A DNA stretch of 64,000 nt from Chitinophagaceae bacterium (GCA_016719165.1 JADKAJ010000004.1:186001-250000), one strand, 5' to 3'; shown: positions 25,613 through 35,378, counted from the stretch's first letter. The notes: generated from the sequence alone by a model not told the origin. A program made the numbers and translations.

Positions 25613-25739
25613 AGAGGCTATTTCAAATCCCGGTTTGATTGTCATTTTGATCCGATCGCAATCGGGATACCGGGATTATGGCAATCATTGCGATAGTTCC
25701 CGGTATGTTCAGGCTGGCATACATTCTTGAGACAGCCTT
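25613..25739. repeat. MITE-like element C with terminal inverted repeats
   Basis: The left end AAGAGGCTATTTCAA and right end TTGAGACAGCCTT are imperfect inverted repeats. Inside, ATCCCGGT (25627-25634) pairs with ACCGGGAT (25669-25676). The right end overlaps the stop codon of thymidine kinase (TAA, 25738-25740 on the minus strand). The left end resembles that of element A (1778). No coding content; a non-autonomous transposon remnant is one explanation. Confidence 0.5.
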
Positions 25740-26304
25740 ATTTTTCATGATAACATTTTCTGCAACGGGGTTCATACACATCCGTAGCGCCCAGCATAAC
25801 CTGGTCTTCGTTGGGGATCTTTCGGTAAGAATAATTGGCAATACTTCCGCATTTCATACAGATAGCATGCAGTTTTGTTACATAATCGGCTTTTGCCATT
25901 ATATAAGGCATTTGTCCGAAGGGCTTACCGAGATAATCCATGTCCAGCCCCGCAACAATGACCCTGATACCGCGAAAAGCCAGCTCATCGCAGACATTGG
26001 CGATTTCCTCATCAAAAAACTGTGCTTCATCAATACCAATAACATCAACATCTCCGGCCATCAACAATATTTTTTGTGAATTATCAATTGGGGTGGATTG
26101 AATAGCATTGGTATCATGCGATACAATTTTTACTTCATCATACCGTACATCAATTGCCGGTTTGAAGATCTCCACTTTCTGGTTGGCAATCTTTACTCTT
26201 TTCAGGCGACGGATAAGCTCTTCTGTTTTGCCACTGAACATAGAGCCGCAGATCACTTCTATACTTCCACGCCGCTCACCACTGGTATTCGGTTCAATAA
26301 ACAT
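25738..26304 (-). CDS. tdk: Thymidine kinase (type II)
   Basis: A 188-residue TK. It phosphorylates thymidine to dTMP in pyrimidine salvage. The P-loop GSMFSGKT is near residue 20, the DEAQFF motif carries the catalytic Glu region, and two CxxC pairs (CMKC and CRKC) are the structural zinc site. The length is normal. Its stop falls within repeat element C. A minus-strand -7 box (TATATTTG, complement of 26390-26397) gives a leader of about 85 nt. Confidence 0.95.
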   Translation of the reverse strand: MFIEPNTSGERRGSIEVICGSMFSGKTEELIRRLKRVKIANQKVEIFKPAIDVRYDEVKIVSHDTNAIQSTPIDNSQKILLMAGDVDVIGIDEAQFFDEEIANVCDELAFRGIRVIVAGLDMDYLGKPFGQMPYIMAKADYVTKLHAICMKCGSIANYSYRKIPNEDQVMLGATDVYEPRCRKCYHEK

Positions 26305-26389
26305 TGTTAAGATTTTGTGTGACTTTATGGTGATTGATTATATTGGCAAACTGTTTGTAACTTTAATGGGTCTCAATTTTTGCTGGCGT

Positions 26390-26397
26390 CAAATATA
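26390..26397 (-). promoter_or_regulatory. -7 promoter box for tdk
   Basis: On the minus strand TATATTTG, an exact TAnnTTTG match, between the divergent tdk and the gene at 26403. Confidence 0.5.
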
Positions 26398-26402
26398 AAT
26401 GA

Positions 26403-27128
26403 ATGGAACGAATAGAAATCCTGATCAATAAATTAAAAGAACAATTTGAACAGAAAGCAGATCCGGCCTTGTTGCTTGGAACAGTCCAGTTGCTTCAATT
26501 TGAATTGACGAAACTTAAGTCCCCCGGTTTCATGGGTCTGGGTACGGCCAAAGTCGCTGTGGTACTTCCGGCTGCAGCCAATATGGCAACTTCAACGGTC
26601 GGATTGCCCCAGTATGAGAAATATGCCCCAAAACCTGTGGAAAAACAAATTGTGGTGGAAGCAAAAGAGACCCGGGAAACAAAAGAAACCGTTTTGGTGG
26701 ATGATGGGTCTGTTTCATTAGTACAGAAAAACGGCCAGTTAGACATGGTGTTTGACCCCATGTCAGAAATACCAACCTTTTCACACCAGTTAAAAGACAG
26801 GGAAGTGAATGATACAAACGGGCCGGCAGAGTCGCTTAATGATAAATTGAAACATGGTAAAACAGAGTTGATGGAAGTGTTAAAAGAAACACCTGTGAAA
26901 GACCTTCGCAAAGCCATAGGAATTAATGATCGCTTTTTGTTCATTCATGAACTTTTTCGGGGTGATGAGAATATGTATGAGCGGAGCATAAAAACCATCA
27001 ATAACTTTCATATACATGCTGAGGCTGAATACTGGATCAGCCGGGAACTGAAGTTAAAACTGGGATGGGATGGTGCCAGCACTGCTGTACAGCATTTCGA
27101 TCAGTTGGTTAAAAGACGGTTCTCCTGA
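26403..27128 (+). CDS. Conserved hypothetical protein (Bacteroidota)
   Basis: A 241-residue soluble protein without a signal peptide. The N-terminal ~45 residues are helical (MERIEILINKLKEQFEQ). A variable, charged middle follows (KETRETKETV). The C-terminal third (KDLRKAIGINDRFLFIHELF...FHIHAEAEYWISRELKLKLGW) is the conserved part of a Bacteroidota-specific family of unknown function. Its end overlaps the 3' end of the convergent waaA by 28 bp. I do not recognise a biochemical motif. Confidence 0.75.
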   Translation: MERIEILINKLKEQFEQKADPALLLGTVQLLQFELTKLKSPGFMGLGTAKVAVVLPAAANMATSTVGLPQYEKYAPKPVEKQIVVEAKETRETKETVLVDDGSVSLVQKNGQLDMVFDPMSEIPTFSHQLKDREVNDTNGPAESLNDKLKHGKTELMEVLKETPVKDLRKAIGINDRFLFIHELFRGDENMYERSIKTINNFHIHAEAEYWISRELKLKLGWDGASTAVQHFDQLVKRRFS

Positions 27129-28369
27129 ATAAAATGCAAAATCCTTTTGGTTGCACCTTTATGTGATTGTACAAATTCTCCGGCCGCATTACTTCTGAAT
27201 TTGAATTCATCCTCTTCATTTAATAAAGCTTCTATTAACAATCGTAGCATTGTGCCGTCTCTTTTTTCATCGGTGAAAGATAGCCCACCTCCTGATTTTA
27301 CAAGACCGACTGCTTCTGTATACTTGTAATAATACGGTCCAAAGAATACGATTTTGTTATAAACAGCTGCTTCCAGTACATTATGTACTCCATTTTTGGA
27401 AAGCCCGCCTCCAACATAGGTGAAGCAGGCATATTTGTATAATCTTGAAAGCATTCCGATGTTATCGATAATAAGAATATTGGAGATTTCCTGGCCAGGT
27501 TTTGTTAGTGACGAGAATCTGACAGCGGCCGGGAAAAGTATGCATATATCATCCAGGTGTTTTTCATTGATCTCATGCGGGGCAATAATAAGTTTGAGGG
27601 AAGGGTCGTTGATCGCTGAAAATACTTTTTGTAATACTTCTTCATCTTCAGGCCAGGTGCTGCCTGCTACGATGGCCCTGCTGTTTCCAATAAAATCGCC
27701 GATAGCCGGAATGGGTTCAAACGCTGATGCAATTTCAATTACCCGGTCAAACCGGGTGTCCCCGGAAACAGTACATATATCCCGCAAGCCAATTTCGTCT
27801 ACCAGTTTTTTTGATTCCGGTGTTTGTACAAAAAGATGATTAAAACGGGAAAGCATTTTTCGCTGGAGCCCTCCATACCATTTAAAGAAAGACATATCTT
27901 TTCTGAATAAAGCAGATACCAGCAGTAAAGGAATATTCCTGTATTTTATCTTTTTGAGATAGTAATACCAGAATTCATATTTCACAAAAATCACTAATGA
28001 GGGGTGGACGATTTCCAGGAAGCGTTTGGCATTTTTTGGCCCATCCATAGGTAAATAGAAAATCCAATCGGCGCCGGGATAATTTTTCTGTACTTCATAG
28101 CCAGAAGGGGAGAAGAAAGTCAAAAGAAGTTTATAATCCGGGTATTGAAGTCTTAATTTTTCCAGCAAAGGCCTACCCTGTTCAAATTCACCAAGGGAGG
28201 CGCAATGCATCCATATAGTCTTTTCATTTTGAGGAATAGCCTCTTTAAGCCGTTTAAATATATTTTTTCTGCCTGTCACCCATTTTGCAGCTTTGGGATT
28301 GAACAAAGAAGCAATATGGGTGCTGCCTTTAAACAGCCAAAGAAAAATAGTATAGAAAATAACGGCCAA
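27101..28369 (-). CDS. waaA: 3-deoxy-D-manno-octulosonic acid (Kdo) transferase
   Basis: A GT-B glycosyltransferase of about 422 residues that adds Kdo to lipid A precursor at the inner membrane. It has an N-terminal membrane anchor (VIFYTIFLWLF), the family segment WMHCASLGEFEQGRP near residue 55, TPESKKLVDEIG, VAGSTWPEDEE, APHEINEKH and a C-terminal VGGGLSKNGVHNVLEAA sugar-nucleotide site. The frame opens to 28414, but a minus-strand -7 box (TACATTTG) lies inside that extension. I therefore prefer the in-frame TTG at 28369. Divergent from the DegT operon. Confidence 0.9.
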   Translation of the reverse strand: MAVIFYTIFLWLFKGSTHIASLFNPKAAKWVTGRKNIFKRLKEAIPQNEKTIWMHCASLGEFEQGRPLLEKLRLQYPDYKLLLTFFSPSGYEVQKNYPGADWIFYLPMDGPKNAKRFLEIVHPSLVIFVKYEFWYYYLKKIKYRNIPLLLVSALFRKDMSFFKWYGGLQRKMLSRFNHLFVQTPESKKLVDEIGLRDICTVSGDTRFDRVIEIASAFEPIPAIGDFIGNSRAIVAGSTWPEDEEVLQKVFSAINDPSLKLIIAPHEINEKHLDDICILFPAAVRFSSLTKPGQEISNILIIDNIGMLSRLYKYACFTYVGGGLSKNGVHNVLEAAVYNKIVFFGPYYYKYTEAVGLVKSGGGLSFTDEKRDGTMLRLLIEALLNEEDEFKFRSNAAGEFVQSHKGATKRILHFIQENRLLTN

Positions 28370-28430
28370 AACGCTGGAATTGAATTGGTAACAAATGTAA
28401 AAGCATTCGGGCAAACTACCTGTATTTTAC

Positions 28431-28438
28431 TATTTTTG
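28431..28438 (+). promoter_or_regulatory. -7 promoter box of the nucleotide-sugar operon
   Basis: TATTTTTG, an exact TAnnTTTG match, 28 bp before ATG 28467. Confidence 0.55.
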
Positions 28439-28466
28439 CGGCACTTTACTAGAAATAATTGGTTCT

Positions 28467-29597
28467 ATGCGACAAATTCAGATGGTAGATACCCGGACTC
28501 AGTATCATAAGATTAAGGCGGAAGTAGATAAAGCTGTTTTAGATGTGATGGAAAGTTCTGCTTTCATCAATGGTAAGCCTGTTCAGGATTTCGCTGATGG
28601 CCTGTCGTCTTATATAGGTGTAAAACATACAATACCTTGTGCTAACGGTACAGATGCATTACAGATTGCTATGATGGCTTTAGGCTTACAGCCGGGTGAT
28701 GAAGTAATTACTCCCTCTTTTACATATATCGCTACTACTGAGGTGATAGCATTGCTACAGCTGAAACCAGTATTTGTAGAAGTAGATGCAAAAACTTTCT
28801 GTATTGAACCTGCAGCTATAGAGAAAGCGATCACTCCAAAAACAAAAGCTATTGTTCCGGTACATCTTTATGGCCATGCCGCACCGATGGAGGAAATATT
28901 GGCCATTGCAAAAAAGCATAACCTGTTTGTGATCGAGGATAATGCCCAGGCTATTGGCTGTAATTATACATTTTCAGATGGTATAACTAAAAAAACGGGT
29001 GCTATCGGTCATATTGGGTGTACCTCATTCTATCCATCCAAAAATCTTGGGGCTTTTGGGGATGGCGGTGCCATTTTTACTAATGATGATGAGTTAGCGG
29101 TAAAATTGAAAATGATTGCTAATCATGGTCAAAGTAAAAGATATTATCATGATGTGGTAGGATGCAACAGCAGGCTCGATACAATCCAGGCTGCTATTCT
29201 TGATATCAAGCTGAAACACCTGGATGAGTACATTACTGCAAGAAAAAAAGCTGCTGACTTTTATGATAAGGCTTTTGCCGGTCATGCTAAAATAACAACT
29301 CCTTACAGGGCTGTTTATTCTGATCATGCTTTTCACCAGTATACTTTGATTTTAGATGGGGTTGACCGTGATGGATTGAACCTGTACCTGTCTGAACAGC
29401 ATGTGCCTTCAATGATCTATTACCCGGTGCCCGGGCACAAGCAGAAAATGTTTGAACAGTTTAATACAGCTTCCCAGGAAATGCCAGTAACTGACTGGCT
29501 CACTGAAAGGGTAATTTCATTACCCATGCACACTGAGCTTGATGAGGAGCAATTAGATTTTATTGCATCAAATGTGCTGAACTATATCAATAAATAA
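28467..29597 (+). CDS. DegT/DnrJ/EryC1/StrS family sugar aminotransferase
   Basis: A 376-residue PLP-dependent enzyme that aminates keto-sugar nucleotides for surface glycans. The PLP lysine sits in YPSKNLGAFGDGG; HLYGHAAPM and EDNAQAIG are the cofactor strand and Asp site. QMVDTRTQY at the N-terminus is typical of WecE/WlbE-like members. It is the first gene of an operon with a UDP-sugar dehydrogenase, RmlC and RmlD, so it probably serves LPS or capsule precursor synthesis. The exact sugar cannot be told. Confidence 0.9.
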   Translation: MRQIQMVDTRTQYHKIKAEVDKAVLDVMESSAFINGKPVQDFADGLSSYIGVKHTIPCANGTDALQIAMMALGLQPGDEVITPSFTYIATTEVIALLQLKPVFVEVDAKTFCIEPAAIEKAITPKTKAIVPVHLYGHAAPMEEILAIAKKHNLFVIEDNAQAIGCNYTFSDGITKKTGAIGHIGCTSFYPSKNLGAFGDGGAIFTNDDELAVKLKMIANHGQSKRYYHDVVGCNSRLDTIQAAILDIKLKHLDEYITARKKAADFYDKAFAGHAKITTPYRAVYSDHAFHQYTLILDGVDRDGLNLYLSEQHVPSMIYYPVPGHKQKMFEQFNTASQEMPVTDWLTERVISLPMHTELDEEQLDFIASNVLNYINK

Positions 29598-29638
29598 TTT
29601 AAGCATTCTTTACTTATTTTTTTAAACCTTAACGAAAA

Positions 29639-30928
29639 ATGTACCAGGAACTAATTGACAAAAAAGCTAAGTTGGCTGTTATCGGATTAGGCTATGTGGG
29701 ACTCCCTATTGCTTTGGAATTTGCCCGGAAGATATCTGTTATCGGCTTTGACATCAGTGCAAAGCGGATAGAAATGATGAAAAATGGTATAGATCCGAGT
29801 AATGAATTGGAAAAGGAGGCTTTTGAAGATTGCGATATAACATTTACAGATTCACTGGATGTATTGCGGGAAGCAAAATTTTTCATAGTTGCTGTTCCTA
29901 CACCGGTAGATGAGCATAAAGTGCCAGATCTGACACCCGTTCAAAAAGCATCCGAAACGGTAGGCAAAGTGATTAAGAAAGGTGATTATGTAGTGTTTGA
30001 ATCAACTGTTTATCCCGGATGTACAGAAGAAGATTGCCTGCCTATTATCGAAAAGTTATCAGGATTAAAAAACGTTGTTGACTTTAAATCAGGCTATTCA
30101 CCCGAACGTATTAACCCGGGAGATAAAAATCATACATTGGCAACAATCGTAAAAGTTGTTTCCGGTTGTGATGCCGAATCACTGGAAGAAGTAGCAAAAA
30201 CGTATGAATTGGTGGTTAAAGCAGGCGTACACAGAGCGTCTTCTATCAAAGTAGCAGAAGCTGCCAAGATCATTGAGAATACACAACGGGATCTGAACAT
30301 TGCATTGATGAATGAGTTATCTGTCATTTTTGACAAGATGAATATAAATACCTATGAAGTACTGGAAGCAGCCGGAACAAAATGGAATTTTCTGAAATTT
30401 CAGCCCGGCCTGGTAGGAGGTCATTGTATTGGTGTGGATCCCTATTACCTGACATATAAAGCAAAGGAACTCGGTTATCATTCTGAAGTAATTTTGGCAG
30501 GTCGTAATATCAATGATAATATGGGTAAGTATGTAGCTAAGAAAGTAATACAGCATATTATTAAAAATAACGGCGATGTTAAATCATCCAAAGTGCTGAT
30601 CATGGGTGCTACTTTTAAGGAGGATGTAAGTGATATCCGAAATTCCAAAGTGAGTGATGTGGTGAACGCATTGAAAGAATTTTATGTGAATGTGGAGGTA
30701 CAGGATCCCTATGCTGATTCAGATGAATTAAAGCATGAATACGGATTTGGTCTGGTGAAAGAGATAGCCAGCGATTACGACGCTGTAATTATCCCTGTGC
30801 CACATAGAGAGTACAAAGATCTGGATGAAAATTTCTTTGCGGGAATAACCAAGACCCATGGTATGATTGCAGATCTCAAAGGAATTTTTCGTAATAAAAT
30901 TACTAACCGAACATACTGGAGTTTGTAA
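29639..30928 (+). CDS. UDP-N-acetylhexosamine 6-dehydrogenase (TviB/WbpA-like)
   Basis: A 429-residue nucleotide-sugar dehydrogenase. It oxidises C6 of a UDP-sugar to the uronate in two NAD-dependent steps. The Rossmann motif GLGYVGLP is at residues 16-23, the catalytic Cys lies in GGHCIGVDPYYL, and ESTVYPGCTEE and SGYSPERINPGD match the Vi-polysaccharide TviB subgroup and not the UDP-glucose group. It sits 41 bp behind the aminotransferase and 1 bp before rfbC. A role in aminouronic-acid surface polysaccharide is likely. Confidence 0.9.
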   Translation: MYQELIDKKAKLAVIGLGYVGLPIALEFARKISVIGFDISAKRIEMMKNGIDPSNELEKEAFEDCDITFTDSLDVLREAKFFIVAVPTPVDEHKVPDLTPVQKASETVGKVIKKGDYVVFESTVYPGCTEEDCLPIIEKLSGLKNVVDFKSGYSPERINPGDKNHTLATIVKVVSGCDAESLEEVAKTYELVVKAGVHRASSIKVAEAAKIIENTQRDLNIALMNELSVIFDKMNINTYEVLEAAGTKWNFLKFQPGLVGGHCIGVDPYYLTYKAKELGYHSEVILAGRNINDNMGKYVAKKVIQHIIKNNGDVKSSKVLIMGATFKEDVSDIRNSKVSDVVNALKEFYVNVEVQDPYADSDELKHEYGFGLVKEIASDYDAVIIPVPHREYKDLDENFFAGITKTHGMIADLKGIFRNKITNRTYWSL

Positions 30929-30929
30929 T

Positions 30930-31490
30930 ATGCCATTTATTAAAACAGAATTTTCAGGATTATTTGTCTTTGAACCTGTCGTATTTGAAGATAGCCGTGG
31001 TTACTTCTTTGAATCATACAATGAAAATATTTTTCAGCAACAGGGAATCTGCACCCGTTGGGTTCAGGATAACCAGTCTTCGTCAGCTTACGGTGTAATT
31101 CGGGGTCTGCATTATCAGCTTCCTCCAAATGATCAGACAAAATTAGTAAGAGTACTGCGGGGTAAAATTCTGGATGTTGTTGTAGACCTTCGAAAGGGTT
31201 CGCCAACCTATAGTAGAGTATTCAGTATAGTACTGTCTGCGAAAAATAAAAAGCAATTATTAGTTCCAAAAGGCTTTGCTCATGGTTTTTCCGTGCTGAG
31301 TAAGAGCGCTGAAGTATTGTATAAATGTGACGGCTTTTACAATAAAGAAAGTGAAGGTGGAATTGTGTACAATGACCCGGCGCTGAATATTGACTGGAGG
31401 ATACCTGCAGCAGATGCAATCATTTCAGATAAAGATAAAGTACTCCCTGTGTTGGCAGCATGTAATAATAGCTTTGTATTTAATGGCTGA
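30930..31490 (+). CDS. rfbC: dTDP-4-dehydrorhamnose 3,5-epimerase
   Basis: A 186-residue RmlC cupin. It epimerises dTDP-4-keto-6-deoxyglucose at C3 and C5 on the way to dTDP-L-rhamnose. Landmarks are EDSRGYFFESYN, QDNQSSSAYGVIRGLHYQ with the catalytic His, and KGFAHGF. I start at ATG 30930, right after the upstream TAA. A longer start at 30867 would overlap the dehydrogenase. Its stop overlaps the rfbD start (TGATG). rmlA and rmlB are not in the window. Confidence 0.93.
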   Translation: MPFIKTEFSGLFVFEPVVFEDSRGYFFESYNENIFQQQGICTRWVQDNQSSSAYGVIRGLHYQLPPNDQTKLVRVLRGKILDVVVDLRKGSPTYSRVFSIVLSAKNKKQLLVPKGFAHGFSVLSKSAEVLYKCDGFYNKESEGGIVYNDPALNIDWRIPAADAIISDKDKVLPVLAACNNSFVFNG

Positions 31491-32353
31491 TGAAATCAAA
31501 ACATAAAATACTCATCACAGGTTCTAATGGTCAGTTGGGAAAAGAGTTAAAGCGGCTGGAAAACTCTTTTCCGCAATTCAATTTTATTTTCCTGTCAAGA
31601 GAAGATCTGCCGATTCATCATTATGAATTGGTACGTAATTTTTTTAAAGGCTATCAGCCGCAATTTTTAATTAATTGTGCAGCATATACTGCTGTTGACA
31701 GGGCAGAATCAGAAAAAGAGCTGGCATTCCAGGTAAATGGGGAATCCGTAGGGGTACTGGCTGCAGTCTGTAAAGAATATCAAACTAAGTTCATACATAT
31801 TTCTACTGATTATGTTTTTGATGGCACAGCCACCGTCCCTTACAAAGAAGATTCACTGACCAATCCCCAATCAGTTTACGGGGCATCAAAATTGGAAGGA
31901 GAGAAAGAGGCACTGCGATTCAATCCTGATTCCATTATTATCCGGACATCATGGGTGTATTCAGAGTTTGGGAAGAATTTTGTAAAAACTATGCTGAAAT
32001 TGATGAATGAAAGAGAAGAATTGAATGTCGTTAGCGATCAGTTTGGTTCACCCACTTATGCGGCCGACCTGGCGGAAGCGATTTTACAGATCATTTCGTC
32101 GGGGCAATGGCATCCGGGTATTTATCATTACAGCAATGAGGGAAAAATCAGCTGGTATGAATTTGCGGTCGCAATAAAAGCATTGTCGGGTAACGTTTGT
32201 AAAGTAAACCCGATCCCAACTTCTCAATATCCCACTCCTGCTAAAAGACCGGCTTATTCGGTACTGGATAAGACAAAGATTCAGTCTGCATTCAGTGTAC
32301 GGATTAAGGATTGGAAGACAAGCCTGGAAACCTGTTTATCCCGGTTAAAATGA
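31490..32353 (+). CDS. rfbD: dTDP-4-dehydrorhamnose reductase
   Basis: A 287-residue RmlD, an extended short-chain dehydrogenase that completes dTDP-L-rhamnose. The nucleotide motif GSNGQLG is at residues 11-17, followed by NCAAYTAVDRAE, the STDYVFDG strand and the catalytic YGASK. The C-terminal part (YPTPAKRPAYSVLD) is family typical. It is coupled to rfbC by TGATG and closes the operon, 1 bp ahead of a strong terminator. Confidence 0.93.
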   Translation: MKSKHKILITGSNGQLGKELKRLENSFPQFNFIFLSREDLPIHHYELVRNFFKGYQPQFLINCAAYTAVDRAESEKELAFQVNGESVGVLAAVCKEYQTKFIHISTDYVFDGTATVPYKEDSLTNPQSVYGASKLEGEKEALRFNPDSIIIRTSWVYSEFGKNFVKTMLKLMNEREELNVVSDQFGSPTYAADLAEAILQIISSGQWHPGIYHYSNEGKISWYEFAVAIKALSGNVCKVNPIPTSQYPTPAKRPAYSVLDKTKIQSAFSVRIKDWKTSLETCLSRLK

Positions 32354-32354
32354 A

Positions 32355-32378
32355 AAACCCCGCCGTTTAGCGGGGTTT
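32355..32378 (+). terminator. Rho-independent terminator of nucleotide-sugar operon
   Basis: Perfect stem AAACCCCGC / GCGGGGTTT with a 6-base loop, immediately behind the rfbD stop and 3 bp before tRNA-Gln. On the other strand it may end the tRNA transcript. Confidence 0.8.
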
Positions 32379-32380
32379 CG

Positions 32381-32451
32381 TTGACCCATATGGATTCGAA
32401 CCATAAATGACTGAACCAAAATCAGTAGTGTTACCATTACACCATGGGTCA
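32381..32451 (-). tRNA. tRNA-Gln (anticodon TTG)
   Basis: A 71-nt cloverleaf on the minus strand. The acceptor arms are TGACCCA / TGGGTCA, the anticodon stem ACTGA / TCAGT encloses TTTTGGT with anticodon TTG (reads CAA), and the T-loop is TTCGAATC. CCA is not encoded. It lies between convergent rfbD and cphA ends. Confidence 0.92.
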
Positions 32452-32528
32452 ATCCTGTTCCAATCTTTCAATTGGGAGTGCAAAAATAGGGCTATATGCC
32501 TTTTCTCCCAAATGGTTTTTGAAAGAAA

Positions 32529-35177
32529 TTATGCAGTTTGAGCAGTTTTTTGACCCTCTTTCTCCTCCCTTACCTTCAATTCTTTTATCTTATCCAATGC
32601 CCTGGCCACTACATCGCACATGATCGTGTACAGTGCACCCGGTTTCGCATTTTCATAAATATAGTCCAGTGCCTTGTCCTCATTAGGAATTGTCAACACA
32701 GGAATGTCAGGATTGACCTTATTGATACCTTCTTTTAACAGGTCAATAATTTCATCCGCTGTTCTTCCCCGCAGGTTTTTGTCGCAACGGATAATGATTT
32801 CATCAAAATGACTTGCTGATATTTCACCTAATTCCCGGATATCTTCATCCCTCCGGTCGCCAGTGCCGCTGATGACACCGATTTTAGTGGGATAATCCAG
32901 TTTACTCACAAAATCACAAAGCAGTCTCAGTCCATGCGGATTGTGGGCAAAATCAGCCAGCATTGTAAAATGTTTGAAATGGAAGAAATTCAAACGGCCC
33001 GGTGTCAGGCTTTCGCTGGGAATGAATGTTTGCAATCCAATGCGAATATCATCTATGGTAATGTCGCGGTATAAATAGGCAGCCAGCACTGCAGGTAAAC
33101 AGTTATTGATATTATGGACAGCTTTTGCTTCATAGGTCAGTGGAATGTCCCTTGCAGCCAGCACCCTTATCTTCCAGTTACCTTTCATGATAGTTACATA
33201 CCCATTTTCATATACACAGGCTAATCCATGATTGGCACAATGTTCCTTTATTCTTGGATTATTCTCATCCATACTGAACAGGGCGATATTACATTTCAAA
33301 TCCTTCTTCATTTTGTACACCAGGTCATCATCCGCATTCAGCACAGCATATCCATGCGGAAAAACGGTTTCCGGTACTACCGCTTTTACTTTTGCCATCT
33401 GCTCCACCGACTCTATTCCACCAAGGCCAATATGGTCAGCAGCCACATTGGTGACCACGGCCACGTCGCAATGCTGGAATGCCAGGCCAGCTTTTAAAAT
33501 ACCGCCCCGGGCACATTCTAATACCGCAAAATCAACTGTCGGATCTTTTAATACAAATGTTGATGAAACCGGCCCTGTGCAATCACCTTTCATCATCAGC
33601 TGATTTTGGATATAGACACCATCGGAAGTGGTATATCCAACTTTCTTTCCTGCACTCTTGGCAATATGTGCGGTAAGTCTTGTGGTAGTTGTTTTTCCAT
33701 TAGTGCCGGTAATAGCAATAATTGGAATTCTGCCTGCACTTCCTTTTGGGAATAACATATCCACTACCGGTTCTGCCACATTTCTGGGCAGTCCTTCTGC
33801 CGGTTCAATATGCATACGGAATCCTGGTGCTGCATTTACTTCTAGTATTGCTCCGCCATTTTCAGCAACTGGAGTTTTCAAATCCATAGCCATCACATCA
33901 ATACCGCAAATGTCAAGCCCGATGATCCTGGCAATTCGTTCAAACATGAAAATATTAGCCGGGTGTACTTCGTCGGTTATATCAGTGGATGTTCCGCCAG
34001 TTGATAAATTAGCAGTTGGTTTCAATAAAACTCTTTCACCCTTTTGGGGAACGGTTTCCAATGTAAACCCTGTATCATCCAGCATTTTTTGAGTAAACTG
34101 GTCAACGGTTATTTGTGTCAGCACTTTTTCATGTCCATACCCACGACGCGGGTCTTTATTCACCTCCTCAATCAAATACCGGATATCATGAATACCATCG
34201 CCTACTACAGATGCCGGCGTTCTCAATGCTGCGCAAATGAATTTATAATTAATCACCAGGCACCGGAAATCATAACCGGTGATAAAACGTTCCACAATAA
34301 CACTCCGGCTGTATGCTTTGGCTGCATCAAATGCTTTAATAGCCTGAGTCCGGTTTGTAATATTGGTGGTGTTACCTTTTCCATGATTCCCATCAATAGG
34401 CTTGATCACCAATGGGTAACCAAATTTTTCTATTGCCTGGTCAAGTCCTTCCTCGGTTCTGACAACTGTTCCTCTTGGTACCGGAATTTCAGCAGCTTCC
34501 AGCAGCATTTTAGTTTCTTCCTTATCACAGGCAATATCAACGGCAATATTGGAAGTAGTTGATGCAATCGTGGCCCTGATTCTTTTTTGATTTACCCCGT
34601 ATCCCAACTGAACTAAACTTGCTTTATTCAACCGTATATAGGGAATCCCTCTTTTAGCAGCTTCATCTACAATACAACCGGTGGAAGGGCCAAGTCTTGT
34701 ATTTTCTCTTATCACCCGCATTTGCTGAATATCTTCAGTCAAATCATAATCCACTCCACTGATCAATGCCTGGGCAATGCGAACCGCAGCTTTAGCAGCA
34801 TATACACCTGCATCTTCTTCCATATAGCTAAATACTACATAATAAATACCTTCTTTTTCTCCTTCCGGAGTTCTGGTTCTTCCAAAGCCGGTATCCATTC
34901 CTGCCAGTGTCTGAATTTCCAAAGCAATATGCTCTACTACATGTCCCATCCAGGTGCCTTCATCCACCCGTTCAAAAAAACCACCTGGTTTACCAACGCT
35001 GCAGCGGTGTTCGTATAAAGAAGGCAGCAATTTTTCCAGCCTCTCCCTGAAGCCCGGAATCTTATTTGTAGGCATATTCTCTTTTTCCTCCAGGTCCAGT
35101 TTCATTTGTATGAGTTTGGTCCGGCGGACACTCCAGTAGTTTGGGCCTTTAAGCACTTTAATCTCCAGTATCTGCAT
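32529..35177 (-). CDS. cphA: Cyanophycin synthetase
   Basis: An 882-residue CphA that makes cyanophycin (poly-Asp backbone with Arg side chains) using ATP. It shows three expected parts: an N-terminal domain (WMGHVVEHIALEIQTL), an ATP-grasp domain (FGYPLVIKPIDGNHGKG, then ILEVNAAPGFRMH near residue 460), and a Mur-ligase-like domain with the P-loop GTNGKTTTTR and the LADFAHNPHG motif. The length matches the family. It is divergent from the gene at 35379, and cyanophycinase lies 3 kb away on the other strand. A hairpin (CCCGG...CCGGG-like) lies in the short upstream region. Confidence 0.95.
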   Translation of the reverse strand: MQILEIKVLKGPNYWSVRRTKLIQMKLDLEEKENMPTNKIPGFRERLEKLLPSLYEHRCSVGKPGGFFERVDEGTWMGHVVEHIALEIQTLAGMDTGFGRTRTPEGEKEGIYYVVFSYMEEDAGVYAAKAAVRIAQALISGVDYDLTEDIQQMRVIRENTRLGPSTGCIVDEAAKRGIPYIRLNKASLVQLGYGVNQKRIRATIASTTSNIAVDIACDKEETKMLLEAAEIPVPRGTVVRTEEGLDQAIEKFGYPLVIKPIDGNHGKGNTTNITNRTQAIKAFDAAKAYSRSVIVERFITGYDFRCLVINYKFICAALRTPASVVGDGIHDIRYLIEEVNKDPRRGYGHEKVLTQITVDQFTQKMLDDTGFTLETVPQKGERVLLKPTANLSTGGTSTDITDEVHPANIFMFERIARIIGLDICGIDVMAMDLKTPVAENGGAILEVNAAPGFRMHIEPAEGLPRNVAEPVVDMLFPKGSAGRIPIIAITGTNGKTTTTRLTAHIAKSAGKKVGYTTSDGVYIQNQLMMKGDCTGPVSSTFVLKDPTVDFAVLECARGGILKAGLAFQHCDVAVVTNVAADHIGLGGIESVEQMAKVKAVVPETVFPHGYAVLNADDDLVYKMKKDLKCNIALFSMDENNPRIKEHCANHGLACVYENGYVTIMKGNWKIRVLAARDIPLTYEAKAVHNINNCLPAVLAAYLYRDITIDDIRIGLQTFIPSESLTPGRLNFFHFKHFTMLADFAHNPHGLRLLCDFVSKLDYPTKIGVISGTGDRRDEDIRELGEISASHFDEIIIRCDKNLRGRTADEIIDLLKEGINKVNPDIPVLTIPNEDKALDYIYENAKPGALYTIMCDVVARALDKIKELKVREEKEGQKTAQTA

Positions 35178-35378
35178 GTGTTTTTTAATTTAAGATCCCG
35201 TTATAACCGGGACAGGTTGGAAGATAGTTTTTTTTGCTTATGTAGCCAACAGTTGTACTGCTATCATCGTTCCTTGCGTCGCACTAAGCAGCTACAGTAT
35301 TTCTGTGGGGCAGTTTCGGATGTAACTGTGTATTTGCGGGAACCTTTTCAGTACATTTAGGAACTTAAATTGATTATT

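Noticed and set aside
33228..34562. Several plus-strand frames within cphA
   Set aside because: They are opposite-strand shadows of the cyanophycin synthetase coding sequence.
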